Positions 26,493 through 34,306 of a stretch of 64,000 nucleotides of DNA are shown piece by piece (within the stretch, counting starts at the first letter, position 1; each line of letters opens with the position of its first letter). The notes below the pieces were generated by a model. The model searched no databases. It was not told the origin of the DNA and saw nothing but the letters and a program-made list of their open reading frames with translations. Origin of the DNA: Rhizobium bangladeshense (lineage in GTDB: Bacteria; Pseudomonadota; Alphaproteobacteria; Rhizobiales; Rhizobiaceae); the NCBI RefSeq assembly GCF_001662075.1, contig NZ_LYPL01000013.1, forward strand, positions 62,001-126,000, in the 5' to 3' direction. The translations under genes were made by a program, and so were the position numbers.

Positions 26493-28487
26493 TCAGGCCG
26501 CCGGAACGGTTTCGGCGCCGGTGAAGGCAAGATCCGAAACCTCACCGGTTGAGGAATAGCCGGAGACGAGTTCTGCCAAGGTCGCGCGTGCCGCGACCAT
26601 ATCGTTTCGATCCAATGCCGCATTGAGCAAGCTGAGCTTCTTGGAAAGCTCCGGCCAGAACAGGAAATCCTCGCGCGCCTTCATAATCCGGGGATGTTCA
26701 GTTGTCTCAGGGTTATCGCCGATCAACAGTTCTTCATAAAGCTTCTCGCCGGGCCTCAGGCCGGTAACGGAAAGCTCGATGTCCCCTTCGGGATTATCCT
26801 CGTCGCGGACGGTCAATCCCGAAAGCTCGACCATCTTGCGGGCGAGGTCTGCGATGCGGACGGGCTCGCCCATGTCGAGCAGGAAAACATCCCCGCCCTC
26901 GGCCATCGCGCCCGCCTGAATGACCAGTTGCGAGGCCTCCGAAATGGTCATGAAGTAGCGGGTTATTTTCGGGTGGGTCAGGGTAACCGGCCCGCCTTCC
27001 TTGATCTGCTGCCGGAACAGCGGCACGACGGATCCGGAGGAACCGAGCACGTTTCCGAACCGGACCATGGAGAAATTCGTGCGCACTCTGTCAACGGCCG
27101 ATTCTGCGGCAAGCGCCTGCAGAACCATCTCCGCCAGCCTCTTGCTGGCGCCCATCACATTCGTCGGACGCACGGCTTTGTCCGTGCTGATCAGCACAAA
27201 ATTCAAGACGCCGCATTTGTTCGCCGCGCGTGCAGTGATCAGCGTCCCCATGACGTTGTTCTTGATGCCCTCCACGGCATTGTGTTCGACAAGAGGCACA
27301 TGCTTGTAAGCGGCGGCATGATAGAGCGTCTGAGGCCGCCAGCTCTGCATGATATGTTCCATGCGGTCATGGTCGCGGACGGAACAAAGGATCGGAACGA
27401 TCTGCAGGCTTTCCTGCTGGTAAAGTTCGGCCAGCTTTAGCAATTCGGCGTGAATATTATAAAGCGAAAACTCGTTCTGATCGATGAGGATGAGGGTCGA
27501 AGGCGCATTGCGCAGAATCTGGCGACAAAGTTCACCGCCGATGGAACCGCCGGCGCCGGTGACCATAACCACCTTTTTGCGCATCGCCTTGTCGAGCAAT
27601 TCCTGCCGCGGCGCCACCGCTTCCCTTCCCAGCAGGTCTTCGATCTCCAGCTCACGAATGTCGGAGACCGCGACACGGCCCTGAGCAAGCGCCGTGAGAT
27701 CCGGCAATGTCCGAACATTCACCCTGGCTTTGCGGATGCGCTCGAGGATCTCGTTGCGCCGCTGCCGCGATGCGGATGGCAGAGCAAGAAGCACGTTGTG
27801 CACGCCAAGAGCTTCGGCGAGCACCGGAAGGTCCGACGGGTCGTAGATCGGCAAGCCGCCCATGATGCCGCCCTTAAGACGCGGATCATCATCCAGGTAG
27901 CCGACGACATTGAGTTCGGCGCTGTTCGTCAGAGCGCCGGCGAGTTGTCGGCCGGAATTCCCTGCTCCGTAGATCAGCACCTTGGCGAGCGTATTCTGGT
28001 GCAGGATCCGCTGATAGGTATCGCCGAGCCAATAGCGGATACCCAACCGAGACAGACCGATCGCGATCAGCAGCAGGAAGGGCTGGAGAATACCGACGGT
28101 TCTCGGAACGCCGGGGACGCTGAGCGCCGTAAATATCGTCATGAAGGCGACGCCGTAGATCGCAATCGCCTTTAGAACCGCGATGAAAGCGGCCATATTG
28201 GCATAACGAAAGATCGCCCGATACATGCCCATGACGATGAAGATGGGAAGGGCCATGCACAAGGAAACGAAGACCGGCAGCCACTGCACGCCGGTCAGGA
28301 CCGTCCATTCGTTCAAGCGGAAGCAATAGGCCAGCCAGATCGTCAGGACACAAAGACTGGAATCCACGAGCAAGGCAAGCGCGCGTTTGGCAGCACGCGG
28401 CATCGCCAGCAGAGGCGCGACAAGCGCCTGCATCGGCACTAAGAACCATGCTGAGCGTGGCGTCTCAGTGGGGGTATTTTCAGGCAT
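26493..28487 (-). CDS. membrane-bound nucleotide-sugar 4,6-dehydratase (CapD/WbpM family)
   Basis: A 664-residue protein with four N-terminal membrane spans (roughly residues 30-150), a CoA-binding-like Rossmann segment (YGAGNSGRQLAGAL), and a C-terminal SDR domain with VTGAGGSIGGELCRQI. In the active site TDKAVRPTNVMGASKR supplies the catalytic lysine of the M-x-x-x-K type. This family makes UDP-4-keto-6-deoxy sugars such as the QuiNAc precursor. A homologous plasmid-borne lps locus is known to affect O-antigen in R. etli. It precedes a sugar transferase on the same strand. Confidence 0.88.
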   Translation of the reverse strand: MPENTPTETPRSAWFLVPMQALVAPLLAMPRAAKRALALLVDSSLCVLTIWLAYCFRLNEWTVLTGVQWLPVFVSLCMALPIFIVMGMYRAIFRYANMAAFIAVLKAIAIYGVAFMTIFTALSVPGVPRTVGILQPFLLLIAIGLSRLGIRYWLGDTYQRILHQNTLAKVLIYGAGNSGRQLAGALTNSAELNVVGYLDDDPRLKGGIMGGLPIYDPSDLPVLAEALGVHNVLLALPSASRQRRNEILERIRKARVNVRTLPDLTALAQGRVAVSDIRELEIEDLLGREAVAPRQELLDKAMRKKVVMVTGAGGSIGGELCRQILRNAPSTLILIDQNEFSLYNIHAELLKLAELYQQESLQIVPILCSVRDHDRMEHIMQSWRPQTLYHAAAYKHVPLVEHNAVEGIKNNVMGTLITARAANKCGVLNFVLISTDKAVRPTNVMGASKRLAEMVLQALAAESAVDRVRTNFSMVRFGNVLGSSGSVVPLFRQQIKEGGPVTLTHPKITRYFMTISEASQLVIQAGAMAEGGDVFLLDMGEPVRIADLARKMVELSGLTVRDEDNPEGDIELSVTGLRPGEKLYEELLIGDNPETTEHPRIMKAREDFLFWPELSKKLSLLNAALDRNDMVAARATLAELVSGYSSTGEVSDLAFTGAETVPAA

Positions 28488-28610
28488 TGCTTCCCAGCGT
28501 CTCGCAGATCAATCAGACAATCACCTTCTTGTCATTTTCTACAACGAGCGCAACTGAAATAATCGGAAATCAAGGTCTTCCGCACCGCTTATCTATCGGA
28601 AGTTGGTAAC

Positions 28611-29195
28611 TTAATGCCTTATTCCCTTGCGGCCGATCACCTTGCCGGCCGTCAGAAACAGAATGCGCATGTCGAAAGCGAACGAGCGCCGCTGAAGATA
28701 TTCGACATCGAATTTCACCTTCTCCGGAATCGGCAACTCGTCGCGGCCGTTGATCTGCGCCCAACCGGTCAATCCGGGCAGGAGTTTATCGACGCCGTGG
28801 GCTGTCCGCAATTCAATCAGATCATGCTGATTGTAGAGCGCCGGCCGAGGCCCGACAAAACTCATATTGCCCTGCAGAATGCACCAGAGCTGCGGCAATT
28901 CGTCGAGGCTCGATTTGCGCAAAAACGAACCGATGGGTGTCAGAAACCGATCGGGATTCTCGAGCAGATGTGTGGCAACCGTCGGCGTGTCGACGCGCAT
29001 GCTGCGAAATTTCGGCATCAGAAAGATCTGATTGAAGCGGCCGACACGTTTTGACCAGTAGAGGATTGGCCCGGTCGAGGTCAGCCGGACACAGAGAGCG
29101 ACGACAAGGATCGGAACCAGCAGGATGACTGACGCGACCACAGCCAGAAGGAAATCGACCGCCCGTTTCAAACCCATGCTCCCCAATTGTTTCAT
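28611..29195 (-). CDS. undecaprenyl-phosphate sugar phosphotransferase
   Basis: A protein of about 194 residues of the bacterial sugar-transferase (WcaJ/PglC-like catalytic domain) family. One N-terminal hydrophobic hairpin (KRAVDFLLAVVASVILLVPILVVALCVRL) precedes the catalytic core with PKFRSM, RKSSLDELPQLWCILQGNMSFVGPRP and PGLTGWAQINGR. It would start glycan assembly by placing a sugar-phosphate on lipid carrier. The ATG at 29195 is chosen; ATG 29177 and TTG 29225 are alternatives. It lies upstream of the dehydratase, 123 bases away, on the same strand. Confidence 0.85.
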   Translation of the reverse strand: MKQLGSMGLKRAVDFLLAVVASVILLVPILVVALCVRLTSTGPILYWSKRVGRFNQIFLMPKFRSMRVDTPTVATHLLENPDRFLTPIGSFLRKSSLDELPQLWCILQGNMSFVGPRPALYNQHDLIELRTAHGVDKLLPGLTGWAQINGRDELPIPEKVKFDVEYLQRRSFAFDMRILFLTAGKVIGRKGIRH

Positions 29196-29451
29196 CACCT
29201 CATGGGGATTTCGCCAACGCCCCAACGCGCCGTATCGTCAAAAAGGCGTTTCGCGTCAACTCCAGTAGCTGCCGTTCCTCAATGGAACGCCCGGCCGCTC
29301 ATCGGCCAGTTCCGCTCCCCCGCCCCGCCAACCAGAAATATGTAACCTAATGATCGCAAAGGGAGAAGGCGCCAATGAGAAGCTATTTCCCTCTTTAGTT
29401 CCGTCACACTTCGTTAACCATAAATTCTCGCAGCAAAGGCCACCAGGAATC

Positions 29452-30744
29452 TCATCCCGTTTTGCCTCTCACCGGCACATTGGTGCGGGCAAGGGCCATC
29501 AACATCGGGCCGATGGCAAACTCTCCTCTTTCGGCACGGCGCGTCAAGTCGCGGAGATAGCCGCCGGCGGAGTTGATGTGCCCTGCCCTTTCGAGAACGC
29601 AAGCCACGACAGTGGCCGCGTTTTCCGGCCCCATGATCTCACAGGCCTGTTCGTAGGCCGACGGACTGACACCGAGCATCGAACGAACGACCACCGCCGC
29701 GGCCATCAGATCGCGCCAGGAGCCGATCGCGCCCTGCGGTCCGTAGGCCGCGATCTCGGGGCAGGCCTGCAGCACCAGGCCCAGGGGGAAGGATTTGAGC
29801 GCGCTGCTGCCAATGGAGGCAGATCTGGCGGCCTGGACATGGCCGTTCGTCCCTTCCCCTTTCTGCATTCGGGCTGCCGGTTCGGCCCGACCTGCCGATC
29901 GATCATCCGCCGTTGCGCCCTGCTTCGTTTCGAAGCCTGGTTCAAGTTCAGTAATGGAATGTGGGTTTGAATTCTGTATGTGCCGCTCATAATGTGGGGC
30001 ATTGCCGCTTTGATTTTGTGTTTCTTCCTGCATTTCCAACTGATTGGTGATTTCCTCGCGCAGCAGCTCCAGTTCGTCGAGTGCTGCAGTGATCTGTGCG
30101 GCGGATGGCGAGCGTGGCAGTCGCTCGACGACATCACGGAAATGCAGATGGATCCGGCCCCAGTCGCCGGCGATCCCCTCTTCCAGCGCCATCTCGATGA
30201 GCTTAGCGACGTCGCGACGGCATAGCGTCAGACGCTCTCTGAGCCGCTGTAGATGCAACCGTTCGGCCGTCACCTCCGCCGCCAGCCGCTCGATCTCGTC
30301 GGCGCGCGCGAGCAGCGGCGCCAATGAGAAACCGAATGCCTCGCGGATGTCCCCGCCGTGCTCCTTGCGGGCATAACGCTTGCCGTTCGGGCTGTCCTTG
30401 CGGATCAGCAGTCCGGCCTCGATCAGGCTCGCCAGGTGGCGGCGGATCGTCTGCTCCGCCATCCCATGTGCGCGTAGGGAAAGCTGGGCGTTAGACGGGA
30501 ATACGACAAGCCCATTTTCCTCGGAGAGCTCTCCCTTGGGATAGAAGCTCAACAGCGCGTTGAGGATGGCGAGCGCCCGGTCGGTGATGCCGAGCAGCGG
30601 CTTGGCCTCACACAGGGCGCGGTAGAGTTTCCACTTGTCGATCGATTGACCGGGCTCGATTTTTCGAGCCGCCGTCTGGCTTGCCAACATGCCAAACGTC
30701 ATCGGCCGCCGCCCGAAGGGCGTCGTCACATTTCCGCTTTCCAT
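29452..30744 (-). CDS. repC: replication initiator RepC
   Basis: A 430-residue RepC of a repABC plasmid. The N-terminal half carries winged-helix DNA-binding features (FPSNAQLSLRAHGMAEQTIRRHLASLIEAGLLIRKD), the middle is polar and low-complexity, and the end is the conserved RepC C-terminal domain. The ATG at 30744 is chosen; a TTG at 30762 has weaker support. RepC is the rate-limiting initiator and the origin lies in its own coding sequence. Its expression is held down by the antisense RNA in the repB-repC gap. Confidence 0.95.
   Translation of the reverse strand: MESGNVTTPFGRRPMTFGMLASQTAARKIEPGQSIDKWKLYRALCEAKPLLGITDRALAILNALLSFYPKGELSEENGLVVFPSNAQLSLRAHGMAEQTIRRHLASLIEAGLLIRKDSPNGKRYARKEHGGDIREAFGFSLAPLLARADEIERLAAEVTAERLHLQRLRERLTLCRRDVAKLIEMALEEGIAGDWGRIHLHFRDVVERLPRSPSAAQITAALDELELLREEITNQLEMQEETQNQSGNAPHYERHIQNSNPHSITELEPGFETKQGATADDRSAGRAEPAARMQKGEGTNGHVQAARSASIGSSALKSFPLGLVLQACPEIAAYGPQGAIGSWRDLMAAAVVVRSMLGVSPSAYEQACEIMGPENAATVVACVLERAGHINSAGGYLRDLTRRAERGEFAIGPMLMALARTNVPVRGKTG
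29931..30050. other. candidate replication origin (AT-rich segment in repC)
   Basis: About 120 bases within the middle of repC are distinctly AT-richer than the flanks (for example ATGGAATGTGGGTTTGAATT and TTTGATTTTGTGTTTCTTCC). In characterised repABC plasmids the origin lies in such a central AT-rich stretch of repC. No iterons are seen. Confidence 0.5.
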
Positions 30745-30803
30745 TTTCTTCGCCTTCTTCAAGGCAAAAGATCACGGCTCACCAAATTCGGTGCCAAAGA
30801 CTC

Positions 30804-30832
30804 TTGACTATGATTCGCGGAAATGTGATTCT
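30804..30832 (+). promoter_or_regulatory. promoter of the antisense RNA
   Basis: TTGACT (30804-30809) and GATTCT (30827-30832) are separated by 17 bases on the strand opposite repABC, in the repB-repC gap. Confidence 0.65.
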
Positions 30833-30838
30833 CTGGGT

Positions 30839-30890
30839 GTCTAGATCAGAGAGGGCTTCCGCGACGGCAACGTTCGGGGGCCTTTTCTTT
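30839..30890 (+). ncRNA. counter-transcribed RNA (ctRNA) controlling repC
   Basis: In the 149-base gap between repB and repC, the strand opposite repABC has a promoter and, about 50 bases later, a hairpin followed by TTTTCTTTT. This predicts an RNA of roughly 52 bases starting near 30839, close to the 50-60 bases of known repABC ctRNAs, which bind the repC leader and block its expression. The stem includes CCG and ACG words around a GCAA loop. The start is estimated from the -10 position. Confidence 0.75.
30853..30890 (+). terminator. intrinsic terminator of ctRNA
   Basis: An interrupted stem GGC-CCG-ACG / CGT-CGG-GCC around a GCAA loop is followed by TTTTCTTTT at 30883-30891. Confidence 0.65.
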
Positions 30891-30893
30891 TGC

Positions 30894-31943
30894 TTAATGA
30901 TCTCCGTTCTTCGTCGAATCCTGCGTCTTCTCGAACGCCTCGTACAGGCGATCCAGATTGCTGGCGATGTAGGCTCCAAAGGCAGATGCCTTTTCCGCCT
31001 TTAGCGCGATGGTGAACTGTCTTCCATCATCCTTGATCTTCGCCTTGACGGCTCCATCCTTGTGCTGCCAGGCGTGGGCCACGGGCTGAAGCGCGGCGGT
31101 GGACGAGGCTTGATGTTTCCTGGTGATGAAGGCCACGAGCATGTCGAAGCGAGCGTCCGGCTCCGCCGTCTCGAACTCCACCGACCCGGTAAACTCGATC
31201 GCCCGGGCGGCGATGTTTCCAGTCTCGAACTTCACCGACAGATCGTGCCAGCGATCGCGGCCGATGGTCTTGGCCGCGCCGATCGCAACCAGGACTTCGG
31301 CTGGAATCCGTTTGGTGACGGACAGCATCTTGGAAACCGTGGTCTTGTCGGCACTGAGGGCCGACATGATCGTTTCCCGGTCGAAGCCCAGCGTATCGAG
31401 CCTGTCGGCAAACATCGTCCTCTCGATGAAGGACAAATCGGCGCGCGCCGAATTCTCCTGTCCCTGAGCAATGACGTGGTCGCGATCGTCGAGCTTCTTG
31501 ACCACCGCGCGGACGGGACGGCCAAGCTCTTTTGCAGCGCGTGCGCGGCGATGCCCGAAGGCAATCTGATATCGGCCGTCTTTCTCGGGGTGCGGACGCA
31601 CGAGGATCGGCGAATCCTGGCCGCGCAGGCGAATCGCCTCGACCAGTTCGCGGAACTGCTCGTCGGTATGGACCAACCGATCCGTCACGAAGGAATCTTC
31701 GATCAGCGCGGGATCGAGATCGACCACCGTCTCGCCGCTCGCCAATTGCTCCTCGATCGCCCTGGCTGCATCAGCCTTCGCAGCCAGCGCATCAATGCTG
31801 CGCGTGACGGCCCCGAGAGCGCCGATCCCTTTATAGGTGATGTGCTGTCTCTCATCGCGATGGGTCGGCTCATCCTCATTGTTTACCGCAGTAAACTTCT
31901 TGGAGTCGTCCATCAGGCCGGAGAGGAGATTTTTACGTGCCAT
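30894..31943 (-). CDS. repB: plasmid partition protein RepB (ParB family)
   Basis: A 349-residue ParB-type protein. The N-terminal ParB/Srx domain has VRPHPEKDGRYQIAFGHRRARAA and the QGQENSARADLSFIERTMFA box. The central helix-turn-helix includes SALSADKTTVSKMLSVTKRIP, and a C-terminal dimerisation region follows. It binds centromere-like parS sites and works with RepA to partition the replicon. The ATG is at 31943. One parS copy sits within its own N-terminal codons and another just upstream. Confidence 0.95.
   Translation of the reverse strand: MARKNLLSGLMDDSKKFTAVNNEDEPTHRDERQHITYKGIGALGAVTRSIDALAAKADAARAIEEQLASGETVVDLDPALIEDSFVTDRLVHTDEQFRELVEAIRLRGQDSPILVRPHPEKDGRYQIAFGHRRARAAKELGRPVRAVVKKLDDRDHVIAQGQENSARADLSFIERTMFADRLDTLGFDRETIMSALSADKTTVSKMLSVTKRIPAEVLVAIGAAKTIGRDRWHDLSVKFETGNIAARAIEFTGSVEFETAEPDARFDMLVAFITRKHQASSTAALQPVAHAWQHKDGAVKAKIKDDGRQFTIALKAEKASAFGAYIASNLDRLYEAFEKTQDSTKNGDH
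31881..31896. repeat. parS-like inverted repeat inside the repB coding region
   Basis: GTTTACCGCAGTAAAC has 6-bp arms around a CGCA core. It encodes part of K-F-T-A-V-N near residue 16 of RepB. An identical copy lies at 31963. Confidence 0.65.
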
Positions 31944-31962
31944 CAGCCATCTCCCCGCCCCG

Positions 31963-31978
31963 GTTTACCGCAGTAAAC
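31963..31978. repeat. parS-like inverted repeat in the repA-repB gap
   Basis: This is the same 16-mer GTTTACCGCAGTAAAC as at 31881, exactly 82 bases apart, and similarity continues into the following TTCyTGG. It fills most of the 42-base repA-repB gap. Confidence 0.65.
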
Positions 31979-31985
31979 TTCCTGG

Positions 31986-33200
31986 TCATTTCCGCCCCCA
32001 CGCCTTGTGGATCAGATCGACAATTTCGGTGTTGACCGCATCCATTGCCTCCATGGCGCGGTCATAGGTCGCCCGGGTAAACTGACTTCGCTCGACCTCG
32101 TAAAGTGTCTGGTTGGTCATCGCCGCATCTGAAATCGCCACGCTGCGCAACATCGGATTGGTGAGCACGTGGTTTTTGAACATCGACCGCATGAACGCGA
32201 CCATCTGTGTCTGCGGCCCATCCTGCGGATCGTAGCGGGTCACGAGATAACGCAGCCAGTCGAGATTCATGTTGCCGCCGGCGCCCTTCAGCGTGTTTAA
32301 CACTTCACCGAGCATCTGCAGGAACTGGCACATCGACATGACATCGAGCATCTGCGGATGAACGGTGATCAGGACCGCCGTCGCGCCGCAAATGGCGCTC
32401 ATGGTCAAAAAGCCGAGCTGGGGAGGGCAGTCGATGATGACGACGTCGTAGTCGTCGGCGACCGAAGAAAGCGCCTCATCCAGCCGGGCGAAGAAGACGC
32501 GTCCATAGTCGCCTGCCTTGCCCTGAGCGAGGACCCGCGGCGTGTCATGCTCGAATTCCATCAGCTCGAGGTTGCCCGGCACCAAATGAAGGTTCGGGAA
32601 ATTGGTCGGGCGGATCACGTCCCGCAGCGGCCTCCGCCGATCGTCGTAGCGAATGGCAGCGTAGAGCGTCTCGTTCTCGTTGACGTCGAACTCCGGCTGA
32701 AAGCCGTGGATGGCCGAGAGGGACGCCTGCGGGTCGAGATCGACGGCAAGGACGCGGTGACCCGTCAGGGCAAGGTGCTGGGCAAGATGCGCCGCACTTG
32801 TCGTCTTGCCGCTGCCGCCCTTGAAGTTGACGACGGCGACGACCTGCAGATGTTCGTGGCCGCGGCGATGGCGCACATAATGTGTTCCGGCGCGTGCATT
32901 GTGCTCGAGAAAGGCGCGCATCTCTTCCATCTGCTCCGCCGTATAGGACCGACGGCCCGACGGGGTAACCTGGGGGAGGGCACCCTTGCCCTCCAACGAC
33001 AGATTGCGAAGATAGCCGCTGGTCACGCCGAGAAACCGCGCCACTTCGGCAAGCTGAAATTCCCTGAGCCCTTTCAGCGCCCGCGGCGGAAACATTTCGA
33101 GCCGATGCTGCTTCAGCTTGTCGGATAGTTCCTGCGCCTGACCGATGATCAACTGGTCGACATCGGAAATTGCTTTCTCTATTTGCGGTGCCATATTCAT
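31986..33200 (-). CDS. repA: plasmid partition ATPase RepA (ParA family)
   Basis: A 404-residue ParA-type ATPase with an N-terminal DNA-binding segment (FQLAEVARFLGVTSGYLRNLSLEGKG) and the deviant Walker A motif KGGSGKTT at residues 127-134. The DLDPQ and DVVIIDCPPQ motifs of the switch regions follow. RepA moves plasmid copies with RepB and represses its own operon. The ATG is at 33200, with a second in-frame ATG at 33194. It is the first gene of the repABC operon, and a perfect inverted repeat lies 83-103 bases upstream. Confidence 0.96.
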   Translation of the reverse strand: MNMAPQIEKAISDVDQLIIGQAQELSDKLKQHRLEMFPPRALKGLREFQLAEVARFLGVTSGYLRNLSLEGKGALPQVTPSGRRSYTAEQMEEMRAFLEHNARAGTHYVRHRRGHEHLQVVAVVNFKGGSGKTTSAAHLAQHLALTGHRVLAVDLDPQASLSAIHGFQPEFDVNENETLYAAIRYDDRRRPLRDVIRPTNFPNLHLVPGNLELMEFEHDTPRVLAQGKAGDYGRVFFARLDEALSSVADDYDVVIIDCPPQLGFLTMSAICGATAVLITVHPQMLDVMSMCQFLQMLGEVLNTLKGAGGNMNLDWLRYLVTRYDPQDGPQTQMVAFMRSMFKNHVLTNPMLRSVAISDAAMTNQTLYEVERSQFTRATYDRAMEAMDAVNTEIVDLIHKAWGRK

Positions 33201-33497
33201 GGAAATCTCGAAAATGCGATTTAAAAGCTCTACGTGCTTTGAAACCGCATTTAGCGCCGATTCTGGAGCAGTGGCAAGGCAAATAGGGTTAACAAGACCC
33301 TATCAAGAAGTTGTCCAATCTTTTTCAAGCACTTGCCCAAGCGGACGCGCCCTTGGCCGGTGCCGCAATCGCGCATTCACAGGCCGAATCGGACGAGACC
33401 AGGCTGCAACAACGGCATTGTACCGAGATCGCAACGTCGAGACTGCAAACCCCCGACACAAATGACTGAACTCACACGCGATTGCCGTTCTGTCCGG
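33201..33497 (-). other. repA upstream region, 297 bases
   Basis: There is no coding sequence. It should contain the repABC operon promoter. The AT-rich part at 33283-33340 holds TTGATA and TATTTG words and an inverted repeat annotated separately. Confidence 0.5.
33283..33303. promoter_or_regulatory. perfect inverted repeat upstream of repA
   Basis: ATAGGGT (33283-33289) and ACCCTAT (33297-33303) flank a seven-base centre. TTGATA overlaps one arm and TATTTG the other on the minus strand, so the repeat sits on a candidate repA promoter. RepA, with RepB, is the likely ligand. Confidence 0.45.
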
Positions 33498-33956
33498 TCA
33501 CTCTCCGAGCGGGTGGGTGATATCCCCGATGGAGGCAGCCAGTGTCGGACCGCGGCCTTCCGCCTGCCCCATCGCCGTCACCAGTGCGATGATCGTTGAA
33601 CGGATCTGGGGATCGGCGATCTTCAGAAAGGCACGATTGAGCACCAGCCCCTCTTTGGTTCGCAGGAATTCGGCCACCGGATCGGCATGGTCCGGTGCAT
33701 CCAGCCCTCGCACCGCCAACGCCTCGGAGTCGCCCTGCTCGAAAAAGAAGCTGGGCGAGGTGTGAAGCACTTCGGCGATCCGCTGCAAACGACTCGCGCC
33801 GATGCGATTGATGCCCTTTTCGTATTTCTGAACCTGCTGAAAGGTCACGCCGATCTGCTCGGCAAGCCGCTCCTGGCTCATTCCGAGCAGCTGTCGGCGC
33901 GTTCGGATGCGCGCTCCCACATAGCTGTCTATGGCATTCGGTGTCTTGACATTCAT
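33498..33956 (-). CDS. XRE-family transcriptional regulator
   Basis: A 152-residue regulator with an N-terminal Cro/C1-type helix-turn-helix (IRTRRQLLGMSQERLAEQIGVTFQQVQKYEKGINRIGASRLQRIAEVL) and a short C-terminal region. The motif VTFQQVQKYEKG is typical of the alphaproteobacterial group that includes PraR-type regulators of quorum sensing and attachment. ATG 33956. It is divergent from the fsr-like pump gene with 350 bases between and lies upstream of repA. Its target is unknown. Confidence 0.85.
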   Translation of the reverse strand: MNVKTPNAIDSYVGARIRTRRQLLGMSQERLAEQIGVTFQQVQKYEKGINRIGASRLQRIAEVLHTSPSFFFEQGDSEALAVRGLDAPDHADPVAEFLRTKEGLVLNRAFLKIADPQIRSTIIALVTAMGQAEGRGPTLAASIGDITHPLGE

Positions 33957-34306
33957 CGCGTATTGTCAGCCTCGATCGCATTTCAATCGCCGCAGCTGTA
34001 GTGCCGCTCTGAGCGGTTTTCCACGCTTGTTTCCATATAGCATACCACATATGCGATGATCCCGGCTGACTGTGATATGAAAACCTCCATCGGAAGGGGA
34101 GACAGCGCAAGAACCGGCTCGACGGAAGAAAAATCGAACAAAAGCCGTACCGATCCCGGAGAAACCGGGCTGGCGATTGCTGCCAGGCGTGGGTTAAATG
34201 CTTCTCAGCGACCGTCGCGCGACAGTCTGGCCAGCCCCCGATCGCCACAAATCTATCGAACACGACGCAGCACCGCACCGATCGTGCCCGTTCAGGAGTG
34301 ATATTG
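33957..34306. other. divergent intergenic region, 350 bases
   Basis: It lies between the XRE regulator and the fsr-like gene. An AT-rich core at 34029-34055 (TTCCATATAGCATACCACAT) offers a minus-strand -10-like TATGCT. CAGGAG at 34293-34298 serves the downstream gene. No open frame here looks real. Confidence 0.45.
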
